Shown: positions 17,652 through 26,253 of the stretch, piece after piece | Position numbering within the stretch: the stretch's first letter is position 1 | Layout of the letters: each line of letters begins with the position of its first letter | NCBI RefSeq assembly: GCF_002220095.1 | Contig: NZ_CP022372.1 | Span: forward strand, 2,390,501-2,454,500 | DNA length: 64,000 bases | Direction of reading: 5' to 3' | Source of the DNA: Bosea sp. AS-1 | Lineage (GTDB): Bacteria > Pseudomonadota > Alphaproteobacteria > Rhizobiales > Beijerinckiaceae | Made by a program: the position numbers and the translations under genes | Notes under the pieces: generated by a model | What the model saw: the letters and a program-made list of their open reading frames with translations, nothing else | What the model was told of the DNA's origin: nothing | Databases searched by the model: none

Positions 17652-19100
17652 TCAGCCCTGACGCTGGATCAGAATTTCGACGCGCCGGTTCTGGGCGCGG
17701 CCGGCAGGCGTGTTGTTCGGCGCAATCGGCGTGTCGGCGCCCTTGCCCTCGAAACTGATGCGGTCGGGCTTGCTGAGCTTGGTCTTCAGCACGTCGCCGA
17801 CCGCCTTGGCGCGCGCCTGCGAGAGCTCGACATTGGAGGGGAAACGGGCGGTGCGGATCGGCACGTTGTCCGTGTGACCGACGACCTTGACGGCCCCGCC
17901 TTCCTGTTCCAGCACCGTCGCGATGCGCTCGATCAGCGGCTGGAACTCGGCACGCACGGCAGCCTGGCCCGGCTCGAACAGGGCGATGCCGGCGAGGCGC
18001 ACGATAATGACGTTCGGCGTGATCTGACAGGTGATCGGCGGCTGCACCGCGGCGCAGACCTTGGGCGGTTGCGCGGGAGGCGGCGGCGGTGGCGGCGGGG
18101 CCGAGAAGACCTTGCGCATGATGCCGATCTCGCCCTTGGGGTGGACGGAGAGCAGGGCCGTCGAGGCGGCTTCGGCATTGCCCGAAAGCAGCGCACGGAA
18201 GACGAAATAGACGCCGAGCAGGGCAACGGCCGCGATCGCCGCTACCGACCAGACCGGAATCCTGAAGCCCGCGACGGCCGCCGCGATCGCCTGTCCGCGC
18301 CAGCGCGGCGAGAGCTCGGGATCGGGCTGCTTCACCCGACGCAAAGTCTCGAAGAGGTTGCGCTGGATCATCTGCAGGTTGTTGGCGCCCCCCGCGGAGG
18401 TGCGGTGGATGCCCTGGAAGCCCAGCGCCAGGCAGGCATGCATCAGTTCCAGCAAGTCGTAATTGACGCTTGGGTCAGCCTTCGCCTTGTCGAGCATCTC
18501 GAAGAAGCGCACGCCTCCGATGCGCTCGCCGAAGAAGCGCGAGAGCATGCTGTACTGCGTCCAGACATGGCGGTCGTCGCCGGGGATGTTCTGGACGATG
18601 TCGTCGGCGGTGGCGGCGATGACATATTTGGCAGTGCGGGCCGTCTCGGCCGAGACGCCGGCGGCGCGCACCTCATGCTCGAAAGCCTCGATCGAATCGC
18701 CAACCTGGCCGAGGAGCTGGGAGAAGGGCGCGTTGGAGAGGTTGGCGCGCATCCGTCCGAGCAGCAGCAGGAGCGGGCCTGCAGCGCGCAGCAGCGGGTT
18801 GGCGTTCGGCGTCAGGAGCTGGTCGCGGCGGGGTAGGGATTGGCCGCCATCGGCCGGAGGCGGCGGAGCCTGCCGCTGCTGCGGGATCGGCGCCGGCTGC
18901 GACATCCATTCGTCGCCGGTGCCGGGCACGCCGGGCGAGGGCACTTGCGGCGGCTGATAGGGCTGCGGGGCCTGCGGTGCGGCTGGCGCAGGCGCTGCGG
19001 GGGCGGGCGGCAGGGGCGCGCGGCGCCCGCCGGGGTTCGGCCTGATGATCGTCCGCTCGGAACGGCCGAACGGATCTGAGGGCGAACCCGGGTCGCTCAT
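17652..19100 (-). CDS. tssL: T6SS membrane-complex protein TssL (DotU) with C-terminal OmpA peptidoglycan-binding domain
   Basis: 482 residues: a Pro/Ala-rich N-terminus (1-90), the cytoplasmic DotU domain (about 95-280, with EHEVRAAGVS and WTQYSMLSRFFGERIGG), one transmembrane helix (IPVWSVAAIAAVALLGVYFVF), a short Pro tract, and an OmpA-like domain with VVGHTDNVPI and NRRVEILI. The OmpA domain lets this TssL bind peptidoglycan directly. In Agrobacterium the equivalent TssL is the PpkA substrate; the Ser/Thr-containing N-terminal segment here could be the target (inference). Its start codon overlaps the tssK stop by ATGA. Confidence 0.95.
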   Translation of the reverse strand: MSDPGSPSDPFGRSERTIIRPNPGGRRAPLPPAPAAPAPAAPQAPQPYQPPQVPSPGVPGTGDEWMSQPAPIPQQRQAPPPPADGGQSLPRRDQLLTPNANPLLRAAGPLLLLLGRMRANLSNAPFSQLLGQVGDSIEAFEHEVRAAGVSAETARTAKYVIAATADDIVQNIPGDDRHVWTQYSMLSRFFGERIGGVRFFEMLDKAKADPSVNYDLLELMHACLALGFQGIHRTSAGGANNLQMIQRNLFETLRRVKQPDPELSPRWRGQAIAAAVAGFRIPVWSVAAIAAVALLGVYFVFRALLSGNAEAASTALLSVHPKGEIGIMRKVFSAPPPPPPPPAQPPKVCAAVQPPITCQITPNVIIVRLAGIALFEPGQAAVRAEFQPLIERIATVLEQEGGAVKVVGHTDNVPIRTARFPSNVELSQARAKAVGDVLKTKLSKPDRISFEGKGADTPIAPNNTPAGRAQNRRVEILIQRQG

Positions 19101-20434
19101 CGCCGGCCCTCCAGAACGGCCCAGAGCTCGAGCTCAAGATCGGGCCAGTCACCGGAAAAATGCATGCCGATTGAGCTCGCCGTGCTGAATTCCGGCCAAA
19201 GCGGCGAGGTGCGGTCGAGGTAGAAGTATACATGATCCGTCAGCGCGCGGATCTGCGGCGGTGGCGTCGGCAGATGGACGAGGTTGATGCCCGGCAGATG
19301 GGCATGGACGATCTCGTTCATCTTGGTATTGGGGCCGACCTTGAAGAGCTGCGGGAACTGCGCCTGGATCTCGGTCAGCGGCCGGCGTGCCGCCACTTCC
19401 AGCACCAGCGTCGCATTGCGCACGAGGCTGCGGTCGCGGATCGTCGACATGAAGGCGTTGGGCGCCCGCTCGACGATCTCCAGCCGGATGGCGCGGCGGC
19501 CGAGATTGGCCGAGAGGAAGTCCTGGATGTCACGCACAACGGGAGCGAAGCAGTTCTCCAGATCGTCGTGATCATAGGCCGGATAATCGCGGGCACGGCG
19601 TTCGGCCGTGGTGAAGGTGGCGAGTTCGCCCGCGAGAGCGACAAAGGTGGTGAAGAGACGCTCGGGGTGGATGAAGCGCGAGCGTCGCATATGCTTCAGC
19701 ACCGGGATATTGCGATTGAGAAGCTGGAGCACGAAATAGTCGGCGCTCTGCAGGCCGCCGCCGGCGGTCGGATCGGCGGCGTAGCGGGCGAGTTCCTCCA
19801 GCTTGTTGTCGATCCAGCCGATGACGCGGTCGAGCCAGCCCTCGATCACGGGATAGGCCGAGCAGATCAGCACCGGCGGCGCGAATTTCTCGTCGAAGAG
19901 CACGGCGCGGTCGCGCACTTCCAGGATGCGACCCAGCGCCAGCCCGACATAGCCGGCCTTGGCGCTCTTGCGCAGTTCCAGCGCCAGGCGCGGATGGGCG
20001 ACGTCGATCTCCTCCTCGGTGCGCAGCGAGGCGGTCGAATCGATCAGCATCTCGTTGGCGGGGACGTAGCGGCTGGCGGAGCCGTTCAGCGTGTCCTCGA
20101 CCTCGCGGGTATTGGCGGCTGCGAGCGGCAGCGACAGCCAGACGATCTGCCCGGCGGCGTTCTCCGGCACCTCGATCGCGGCGGGCAGGGGACTGTTGTC
20201 AGGCAGCGCGAAGGGGGTGCCGTCCGGCATCACGCCGACGGCGCGGCGCAGGCCGATGCGGCTCTGCTGGGCGAGGTCGCGGTCGATCTCCAGCACCGAG
20301 AAGCCCCATGGATAGGGCGTGACGTTCCTGACGCGGCTTTCGAGCAGATTCTCGAGATAGCGGTCGTTCTGTTGGAAATGATGCGGCCTGAGGAACAGCC
20401 CTTCCGACCAGACGACCTTGCTGTACCACGACAT
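19097..20434 (-). CDS. tssK: T6SS baseplate protein TssK
   Basis: 445 residues from ATG 20434 (MSWYSKVVWSEGLFLRPHHF, the canonical TssK N-terminus); an in-frame GTG at 20449 would add five residues. TssK is the trimeric adaptor linking the baseplate (TssE-F-G) to the TssL-TssM membrane complex. It is the first gene of the leftward run. The 180-bp gap to the divergent PAAR gene must hold the promoters of both, though I see no clear -10/-35 pair. Confidence 0.95.
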   Translation of the reverse strand: MSWYSKVVWSEGLFLRPHHFQQNDRYLENLLESRVRNVTPYPWGFSVLEIDRDLAQQSRIGLRRAVGVMPDGTPFALPDNSPLPAAIEVPENAAGQIVWLSLPLAAANTREVEDTLNGSASRYVPANEMLIDSTASLRTEEEIDVAHPRLALELRKSAKAGYVGLALGRILEVRDRAVLFDEKFAPPVLICSAYPVIEGWLDRVIGWIDNKLEELARYAADPTAGGGLQSADYFVLQLLNRNIPVLKHMRRSRFIHPERLFTTFVALAGELATFTTAERRARDYPAYDHDDLENCFAPVVRDIQDFLSANLGRRAIRLEIVERAPNAFMSTIRDRSLVRNATLVLEVAARRPLTEIQAQFPQLFKVGPNTKMNEIVHAHLPGINLVHLPTPPPQIRALTDHVYFYLDRTSPLWPEFSTASSIGMHFSGDWPDLELELWAVLEGRR

Positions 20435-20614
20435 TCCGGTCTCGCTCACTCGAAGGCAGGCATGGTGAGTGTATCCGGGCCGTGCCCCAGCGTCACCAGC
20501 CGAAATACTACATCTACCGCGCGCGCGGCGCCGTCATTGACTTGAAGGATGCGGCAGGCAGAGTTTCGCTGCAGTCGTGAAGGGAACGAGTCCGTTCGAG
20601 CACGGGAGGCGACC

Positions 20615-21115
20615 ATGCCGAAAGGTCCTGCCGCACGCGTCACCGATCCGGTCATCCATCCGCTGCCGGGCATCCTGCAGCCCGGACCCGGCAGCCCGAA
20701 CGTGCTGATCGGCAGCTTGCCGGCCTGGCGCGGAGTGCCGGCTGCTGCGGCCGCCGCGATGCAGTCGGCCAAGGCGGCCTCGGACGCCACTCTGCAGGCT
20801 GCGGCCGCGGCGACGCTGGCTGCAGCGGGCACTCCGGGCGCGCCTGCGGCCAAGGCCGCCGAGGAAGCGGCCAAGACCGCTGCGCTTTCAGCGATGAGCT
20901 CGACCATCACCGGCGGCGCCGGCGGTGCCGACATCCACAACTGCCTGACCCTGATGCCGCCACAACCTCACGGTCCGGGCGTCGTCATCGACGGATCGCA
21001 GACGGTGCTGATCAACAACCTGCCGGCCTGCCGCCTCGGCGACACCATCCTTGAAGCGTTGGGACCACCCAACAAGATCGTCATGGGCCTGCCGACGGTG
21101 ATCATCGGCGGGTGA
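20615..21115 (+). CDS. PAAR-domain T6SS spike-tip protein with Ala-rich insertion
   Basis: ATG 20615 with GGGAGG five bases upstream gives 166 residues. The first PAAR part (VTDPVIHPLPGILQPGPGSP, NVLIGSLPAWRG, to residue 40) is split from the second (ADIHNC 105-110, then GSQTVLINNLPACRLGD) by about 60 Ala-rich helical residues (41-100). PAAR proteins sharpen the VgrG spike with a metal site and can carry effectors. No toxin domain is attached. It is transcribed away from tssK. Confidence 0.9.
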   Translation: MPKGPAARVTDPVIHPLPGILQPGPGSPNVLIGSLPAWRGVPAAAAAAMQSAKAASDATLQAAAAATLAAAGTPGAPAAKAAEEAAKTAALSAMSSTITGGAGGADIHNCLTLMPPQPHGPGVVIDGSQTVLINNLPACRLGDTILEALGPPNKIVMGLPTVIIGG

Positions 21116-21278
21116 TGCGGAATCGATTCAAGAACCTCGCATAAATCGTTAACGCTGAATCCTTTTTCCTGGCCGGAGGGCTCGCATTGGGCGCGAGCGG
21201 CTGCGGCGACGCCGGCTTGACCGACGTCGAGGCGGGCCCCAAGCGGAACAGCCTCCATCGAACCCTGAAGGATTCGCC

Positions 21279-21632
21279 ATGACCATCGAACGCATCGGGC
21301 TGACCGCCCGCTGGTGCGACGCAGCCATCTTCAACGGCATCGTCTTCCTCGCCGGGCATGTGCCGGAGAAGACGGAAGGGCGCTCGCTGACCGAACAGAC
21401 CGAAGAGGTGCTGGCGCTGCTCGAAGAAACGCTTGCCGATGCCGGCAGCGGCAAGGATCGTATCCTCAGCGTCCAGATCTTCCTGGCCGATATCGGCAAG
21501 ATCGGCGAGATGAATGCTGTCTGGGACAAGTGGGTGGCGAAGGGCCATGCGCCCGCCCGCGCCACCGTCGAGGCGAAGCTGGCCTCGCCGGGTTACGGCA
21601 TCGAGATCACGGCAGTGGCGGCGAAGCGGTAA
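21279..21632 (+). CDS. RidA/YjgF family protein
   Basis: 117 residues with the RidA core: FLAGHVPEKTEG, TEEVLALLEETLADAGS, and the substrate-binding arginine in APARATVEAKLA (Arg94). RidA proteins hydrolyse reactive enamine/imine intermediates; divergent subfamilies lacking the arginine do other things, but it is present here. It lies between the PAAR gene and tagH on the PAAR strand after a 163-bp gap, so it may use its own promoter. A T6SS role is not known to me. Confidence 0.88.
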   Translation: MTIERIGLTARWCDAAIFNGIVFLAGHVPEKTEGRSLTEQTEEVLALLEETLADAGSGKDRILSVQIFLADIGKIGEMNAVWDKWVAKGHAPARATVEAKLASPGYGIEITAVAAKR

Positions 21633-21653
21633 TCGCCATCATCCCGGCGGCGG

Positions 21654-23042
21654 CTACTTGCCGCCGCGATCGTAACACTCGGCGAAATAAATCATGAAGG
21701 CGTCGACCAGCCCGTCCTCGTAAGGGGCGGTCTTCGCCTCCCAGCGCGCGACATAGGCGTCCCACATCTTCGCCTTGCGGGAGCCGATCAACCCGCCGAT
21801 GCCGCCATCCGGCGCGGTCGATTCCGCGATGGCCTGCGGGTCGAGGTCCTCGACCAGCATGCGCAGCGCGTGCTGCATGGCCGAATAGGTCTTGATCTGA
21901 TGCGCCTTGAGGTCGCGGAAGCTCTCGTCGAAAGCGCGCTTGGCGTCGAGATAGCCGCTCCGAGGCTGGCCGAAGATCAATTGCAGTGCGTCGTCCACGG
22001 TAGGCGAGAATTTTAGCGGGTTGTTGTCCTGCGCCTGGATCATCGTCTGGTTGGTGCTGCGAGCGATGCGCTTGCTTTCGGCGCGCGCGGCGAGCAACGC
22101 CTTGAGTTCCTCCGCGATCAGCCGCATCAATCCGCCGAGTTGCTCGGCGAAAGCGCCCGGATCCTGCGTCGACAGGGCTTGCGGCGAGACGCCGGCGCCC
22201 TTGGCGAAGCGCTGCATGAACTCGCCCATCGAGATCGCGCCAGGGCCGTTCGACGGCATCGGCTCGGGCGCGAAAGTGGGGGCTGGCGTCGGTGCCGGCA
22301 CAGGCTCGATCGGCGCCGGATCGGGCATCGGCTCGGCGGCTGCCGGCTCGTCCCAAGGGTTCGTCGATGCCGGGCTGTTCGCGACCGGCCGGCGCGGGGT
22401 GGGGATCGGCGCCACCGGCTCGGGCTGCGGGGCTGAAGCCGGCTGCAATGGTGCCCAGGCGAAATCGTCGCCTTGCGGAGGTGAAGGGGCCGGCGCTGGC
22501 CACCCATGGGGCGGCGCGACAGGTGGTGCGGGCTCGGCCGCCGGCGTCGGGATATCCGCGGCCCAGTCGATGAAGCTGGCGTGCACGGGTTTGGCGTGGC
22601 TGGGCGGCATCAGGTCGCGGCGCGCGATCGGCGGCGCCGCGTCCCCGCTCGGGGCCCAGAGCGATTCCGGACTGGCGGCATAGGGAGCCGGCGGGGCAGC
22701 CTGCGGCGAAACCTGCCCGGCCTCCTCGTCGATGGTCACGGCGATGATGTAATGGCCGATCTCCAGCCGATCGCCGTGCTGGAGGCGATAGGGCGACTGC
22801 ACGCGATGCTCGCCGCCATTGACGTAGGTGCCATTGGTCGAGATGTCGCGCAGCCACCAGGCGCCGTCGCGGAAGCGGACCTCGCAATGGCGGCCGGAGA
22901 CGGCGCGCGATGGGTCGGGCAGCGCCCAGTCGAGATGCTGGTCGCGGCCGATGTCGAGGCCGCGGCCGCCGCTCGTCGTCACGCTGAGCGGCCCGCCATC
23001 GGGTAGGGAAGTCTCGTTCTCGATCGTCAGTGTCAGCGCCAT
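21654..23042 (-). CDS. tagH: T6SS-associated FHA-domain protein TagH/Fha
   Basis: 462 residues. The N-terminal FHA domain (about 25-100) has GGRGLDIGRDQHLDWALPD, SRAVSGRHCEVRF and DISTNGTYVNGG, the phosphothreonine-binding residues. A long Pro/Ala linker follows (110-270), then the T6SS Fha C-terminal domain (MGEFMQRFAKGAGVSP, DDALQLIFG, DAKRAFDESFRDLKAHQIKT). Fha is recruited to phosphorylated T6SS components, so this is the reader in the PpkA/PppA circuit. Transcribed leftward after the unknown gene at 23070. Confidence 0.93.
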   Translation of the reverse strand: MALTLTIENETSLPDGGPLSVTTSGGRGLDIGRDQHLDWALPDPSRAVSGRHCEVRFRDGAWWLRDISTNGTYVNGGEHRVQSPYRLQHGDRLEIGHYIIAVTIDEEAGQVSPQAAPPAPYAASPESLWAPSGDAAPPIARRDLMPPSHAKPVHASFIDWAADIPTPAAEPAPPVAPPHGWPAPAPSPPQGDDFAWAPLQPASAPQPEPVAPIPTPRRPVANSPASTNPWDEPAAAEPMPDPAPIEPVPAPTPAPTFAPEPMPSNGPGAISMGEFMQRFAKGAGVSPQALSTQDPGAFAEQLGGLMRLIAEELKALLAARAESKRIARSTNQTMIQAQDNNPLKFSPTVDDALQLIFGQPRSGYLDAKRAFDESFRDLKAHQIKTYSAMQHALRMLVEDLDPQAIAESTAPDGGIGGLIGSRKAKMWDAYVARWEAKTAPYEDGLVDAFMIYFAECYDRGGK

Positions 23043-23069
23043 CACGGACGTCCCGTTCCGACCCGCACG

Positions 23070-23618
23070 TCAGCGCTTGCCGGCATCGTCTTCAGCCAAA
23101 CGAATGCACGCTTCGACACAGGCGCGCAATGCACCTTCGCGGTCGCGCGCCGGCAGGCGGTTGATCGCATTGAGCACGGCGATGCGTGCCATCTTGGCAG
23201 TCAGATCCGGCGGCGTGGGGATCGCGTGGCCTTCCGACATGCTGCCGCCGGAATAGCCCGCGGCCCAGGCGACGAAGGTGCCCGGCCGGGACCGGTCGCC
23301 CGCCTGCGCCTGCCGGAGGGCTTCGAAGCGCGTCCGGTCGCCGGGCTCGCGCACCCAGGCTTCGGCCGCTGCGAGGCCGGGGTCCTGCGTGCCGGGGGGC
23401 TGCATCGCCCGCACCGCCTGCAAGGCCCACCACACCGTCTCGCGACGCGGGAGCAGGAAGGCGCAGAAGCCGGCCGCCTCCATCGGCGCGGGCCCCTTGA
23501 GCAGCCGAGCCAGGAAGGTGAGCGGCGGCTCCGTCGTCGGCGGCATAGTGACGGCCTGATGGGCGGCCGGATAGGTCTCGAACACTTCGCGGGCAGTGCT
23601 GAAGCGCAGGCGTGACAT
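23070..23618 (-). CDS. T6SS-cluster protein of unknown function (DUF6931-like)
   Basis: 182 residues, soluble, no signal peptide. Conserved-looking blocks are FETYPAAHQAV, LLPRREAVWWALQAVRAM-like text near residues 50-70, EPGDRTRFEAL, PGTFVAWAAGYSGGSM and INRLPARDREGALRACVEAC. I recall this pattern as a domain of unknown function (DUF6931) found in proteobacterial T6SS clusters; that match is from memory. It sits 11 bp after vgrG and 27 bp before tagH on the same strand, which suggests a vgrG-adjacent accessory, possibly a chaperone or adaptor (inference). Confidence 0.72.
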   Translation of the reverse strand: MSRLRFSTAREVFETYPAAHQAVTMPPTTEPPLTFLARLLKGPAPMEAAGFCAFLLPRRETVWWALQAVRAMQPPGTQDPGLAAAEAWVREPGDRTRFEALRQAQAGDRSRPGTFVAWAAGYSGGSMSEGHAIPTPPDLTAKMARIAVLNAINRLPARDREGALRACVEACIRLAEDDAGKR

Positions 23619-23629
23619 GGCGGCTCCGG

Positions 23630-25486
23630 CTAGTTGATCGTCACCATCGGGGCCTTCACGACGAGCGTGCCGTCGCTCTTGACCTCGGTCAGGGCCTGGC
23701 TGTGGATCGTGATGGTCGGCGATTTGATCTCGATGCTGCCGGGCGTCATCTTGATCGTACTCTCGCCGACCTTGAGGTTGATCTCGGTCAGCGCCTCGAC
23801 ATCGAGCTTGCCGTTCTGGATGTCGAGCTTGTCGTTGCCGAGCTTCAGCGTCGTCTCGCGCGAATAATTGCTGCCTTGGAAGCGTTCGCCGATCTCGCGG
23901 GTCTCGATGTTGTTGACCGTGACCTTGTGGTCCTTCTCAGCCCGTATCTCAAGGACTTCGCTGTCCTTGAGGTCCTCGAACTTGATCTCGTTATAGGTGT
24001 CGGGAAAGCCGGCATGGTCGGTCGATTCCGACTTGAGGCCGGATTGCGTCTTGTTCGCCGGAAGATCGTAGGGCGGCTTGTGCTGATCGTTGACGACGGC
24101 GCCGACCACGAGCGGAAGGTCCGGATTGCCCTCGATGTACTCAACGATCACTTCCTGGCCGATGCGCGGGATGACCTGGCCGCCCCACCCCTTGCCGGCC
24201 CACATCTGGGCGACGCGGGTGCGGCAGGAGGTCGAGCCGTCCTCGCGATCCCAATGGAAGCGCAGCCAGATCCGGCCGTATTCGTCGACGTCGATATCGC
24301 CTTCCTCGCCCTGGTTCTTCTCGCCGACGACCTTGGCCGTGTGCGGGCCGTAGACCTTCGGGCGCGGGGTGTGCAGGGGCGCCCGGAAGCGCCGGTCGCT
24401 CTTCTGCATTTCGAAGGAGCCGCTGTAGAAGGCATCGTCCTGATGGCCGGAGCGGTAGCTCTGGTTGCCGAGGGAATGCGTCGCGCGGACGACCAGATAT
24501 TCCGTGTTCTCGGCGCTCGCAGGATGATCACCGAGCTTCATCAGCGCGCCCGGATAGAGGCTCGGCGCCTCGCCACCGGCGTAGCGACGGTCGTCCTTCG
24601 CCTGCTCTGCCTGGGCCCTGACGCGGGCGAAATGCTCGCCCTGGTCGCGCTTGGTGTAGGTCGCCGGGTAGTCATAGGCCTCGTAGGACTTGGCTTTCGC
24701 GAAACCTTCTTCGGCCCTGGCGGTGAGATCGGATTCCGATTTCTCGAAATCGTAATCCTTCAACTCGACCTTGCCGGTGCGCAGCCGCCGGATCGTCGAC
24801 CATTGCGTGAGGTGCTCGACCTCGGCGCGCGGGAAGCGGTTGCCGCCCGGCACGAAGGCAAAGATCGAGCTGTCGCCCTCGAAGGTCGGCTCGGCGCTCG
24901 GCGTCACCAGATCGTGCCCCGAGCGGGAGTCGCAGAGCACCAGCTTGTGGTCGCCGTCGCTGTGCTTGAAATAGTAGTAGATCCCGTACTGTTCCATCAG
25001 CCTCAGGACGAAGTCGAGATCGGTCTCGCGATACTGGACGCAGTAGTCGATCGGCTGCAGCGTCTCGCTGGTACGATCATCGAAACTCGCGGAGCTCTCC
25101 TTCTTGAAGATCTCCTTGATGATGTCGAGCGCCGTCTTGTTCTTGAAGATGCGGCAGTCGGAGCGCTGCGAGAGCAGCCAGAGCCAGGGCCTGAGCGTGA
25201 AGCGGTAAATGTAGAGATCATCCTGCTGACCGAGCCATTGCGCATCGATCAGCGTACCGTTGAGGACACGCTCGCTCTTGTTCTTGAGCGTGAACTTGAT
25301 CGAACACTTCTCGCTCATGATGCTTTGCAGGTCGGCGTTCTCAGTCTTGCTGGTCGCTTCGATGTTATAAGTAAATAATTCACTCAAAGCCTCATCCGCA
25401 TCAAATCGGATAAGTGAAAATTCGTCTTTGCCGGCTGGCGTCACAAAAGACGCAATTCTTTTTTCTTGAGCTGGATTCGAGGGCAT
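23630..25486 (-). CDS. vgrG: T6SS spike protein VgrG (TssI)
   Basis: 618 residues from ATG 25486 (GAGAGG upstream). The gp27-like part spans about 1-370 (DDLYIYRFTLRPWLWLLSQR, YRETDLDFVLRLMEQYGIYY), then the gp5 OB-fold (DIDVDEYGRIWLRFHWDRED, VGGQ-type WGGQVIPRIGQEVIVEYIEG, PLVVGAVVND) and a beta-helix needle of repeats to the end. There is no C-terminal toxin extension, so cargo must be carried by adaptors or PAAR. The first ~110 bp and the preceding spacer are clearly more AT-rich than the rest. Confidence 0.96.
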   Translation of the reverse strand: MPSNPAQEKRIASFVTPAGKDEFSLIRFDADEALSELFTYNIEATSKTENADLQSIMSEKCSIKFTLKNKSERVLNGTLIDAQWLGQQDDLYIYRFTLRPWLWLLSQRSDCRIFKNKTALDIIKEIFKKESSASFDDRTSETLQPIDYCVQYRETDLDFVLRLMEQYGIYYYFKHSDGDHKLVLCDSRSGHDLVTPSAEPTFEGDSSIFAFVPGGNRFPRAEVEHLTQWSTIRRLRTGKVELKDYDFEKSESDLTARAEEGFAKAKSYEAYDYPATYTKRDQGEHFARVRAQAEQAKDDRRYAGGEAPSLYPGALMKLGDHPASAENTEYLVVRATHSLGNQSYRSGHQDDAFYSGSFEMQKSDRRFRAPLHTPRPKVYGPHTAKVVGEKNQGEEGDIDVDEYGRIWLRFHWDREDGSTSCRTRVAQMWAGKGWGGQVIPRIGQEVIVEYIEGNPDLPLVVGAVVNDQHKPPYDLPANKTQSGLKSESTDHAGFPDTYNEIKFEDLKDSEVLEIRAEKDHKVTVNNIETREIGERFQGSNYSRETTLKLGNDKLDIQNGKLDVEALTEINLKVGESTIKMTPGSIEIKSPTITIHSQALTEVKSDGTLVVKAPMVTIN

Positions 25487-25604
25487 CAACGAAACCTCTC
25501 GTCGATTGAACCTAAATTACGCTTGACGCAACTAACCGTCAGAGTCATCGTCGACTCCTCAAGTCTTCGTTCGCCGAATGGCACAACTCATTGGGAGAGC
25601 TCCC

Positions 25605-26168
25605 ATGCGCAGGCAAGCCGCACTCATTGCTTTCGTCGCTTTGACGGGCCCGATGGTTCTCACCATGGCCGGAAGCGCCGTGGCGCAGACCTACAAGGCC
25701 GACGACATCGTCAAGCATTTCCAGCCCGATGTCGGGCCGAAGCCCGCCGCCGGCGTGACGCGCGGGCTGTGCATCGGCACAGAAGCCGAATGCGCCAAGG
25801 CCGGCCATGCGGTCGAGGTGGCCAAGCCGCCGAGTTCCTTCGATCTGGTGGTGAAGTTCAAATACAATTCCGACGTGCTGGAGCCCGAGGCGAGAGTGAA
25901 TCTCGACGAGTTCGCCAAGGCCCTGAAGACGCCGGAGCTCACCGGCAAGACCTTCATGGTCGAGGGGCATACCGATGCCGCCGGTACGCCCAACTACAAT
26001 ATGAACCTGTCCGAGCGGCGTGCGGAGGCTGTCGTCCGCTATCTCGGCGAGAAGGGCGTCAACACTGAAAACCTCGTCGCCAAGGGGCTCGGACAGACGC
26101 AGCCGCTGGTGGCCGATCCGCTCTCCGGCGAGAACCGCCGCGTCGAGACGCGGCTGCGCACCAACTGA
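25605..26168 (+). CDS. OmpA-family periplasmic/outer-membrane protein, T6SS-linked
   Basis: 187 residues from ATG 25605. A signal peptide (MRRQAALIAFVALTG to about AVAQT) precedes a short region with CIGTEAECAK and an OmpA-like domain: FDLVVKFKYNSDVLEPEA, VEGHTDAAGTPNYNMNLSER and ENRRVETRLRTN. There is no lipobox. It heads the rightward run, 85 bp before tssA, so it may anchor the T6SS envelope complex to peptidoglycan in place of, or beside, the missing TssJ (inference). Confidence 0.88.
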   Translation: MRRQAALIAFVALTGPMVLTMAGSAVAQTYKADDIVKHFQPDVGPKPAAGVTRGLCIGTEAECAKAGHAVEVAKPPSSFDLVVKFKYNSDVLEPEARVNLDEFAKALKTPELTGKTFMVEGHTDAAGTPNYNMNLSERRAEAVVRYLGEKGVNTENLVAKGLGQTQPLVADPLSGENRRVETRLRTN

Positions 26169-26253
26169 GCGTAGGGGGAGGGCGCTTGCGGCGGCCCGGT
26201 CCATCGACCGGCCGTCGCGCCGCCGAGCGGAACGAGGCATTCCGGGGAGACGC

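Noticed and set aside
26020..26253. Upstream extension of TssA
   Set aside because: It would overlap the OmpA-like gene; the ImpA_N domain begins right after ATG 26254, which has a good RBS.
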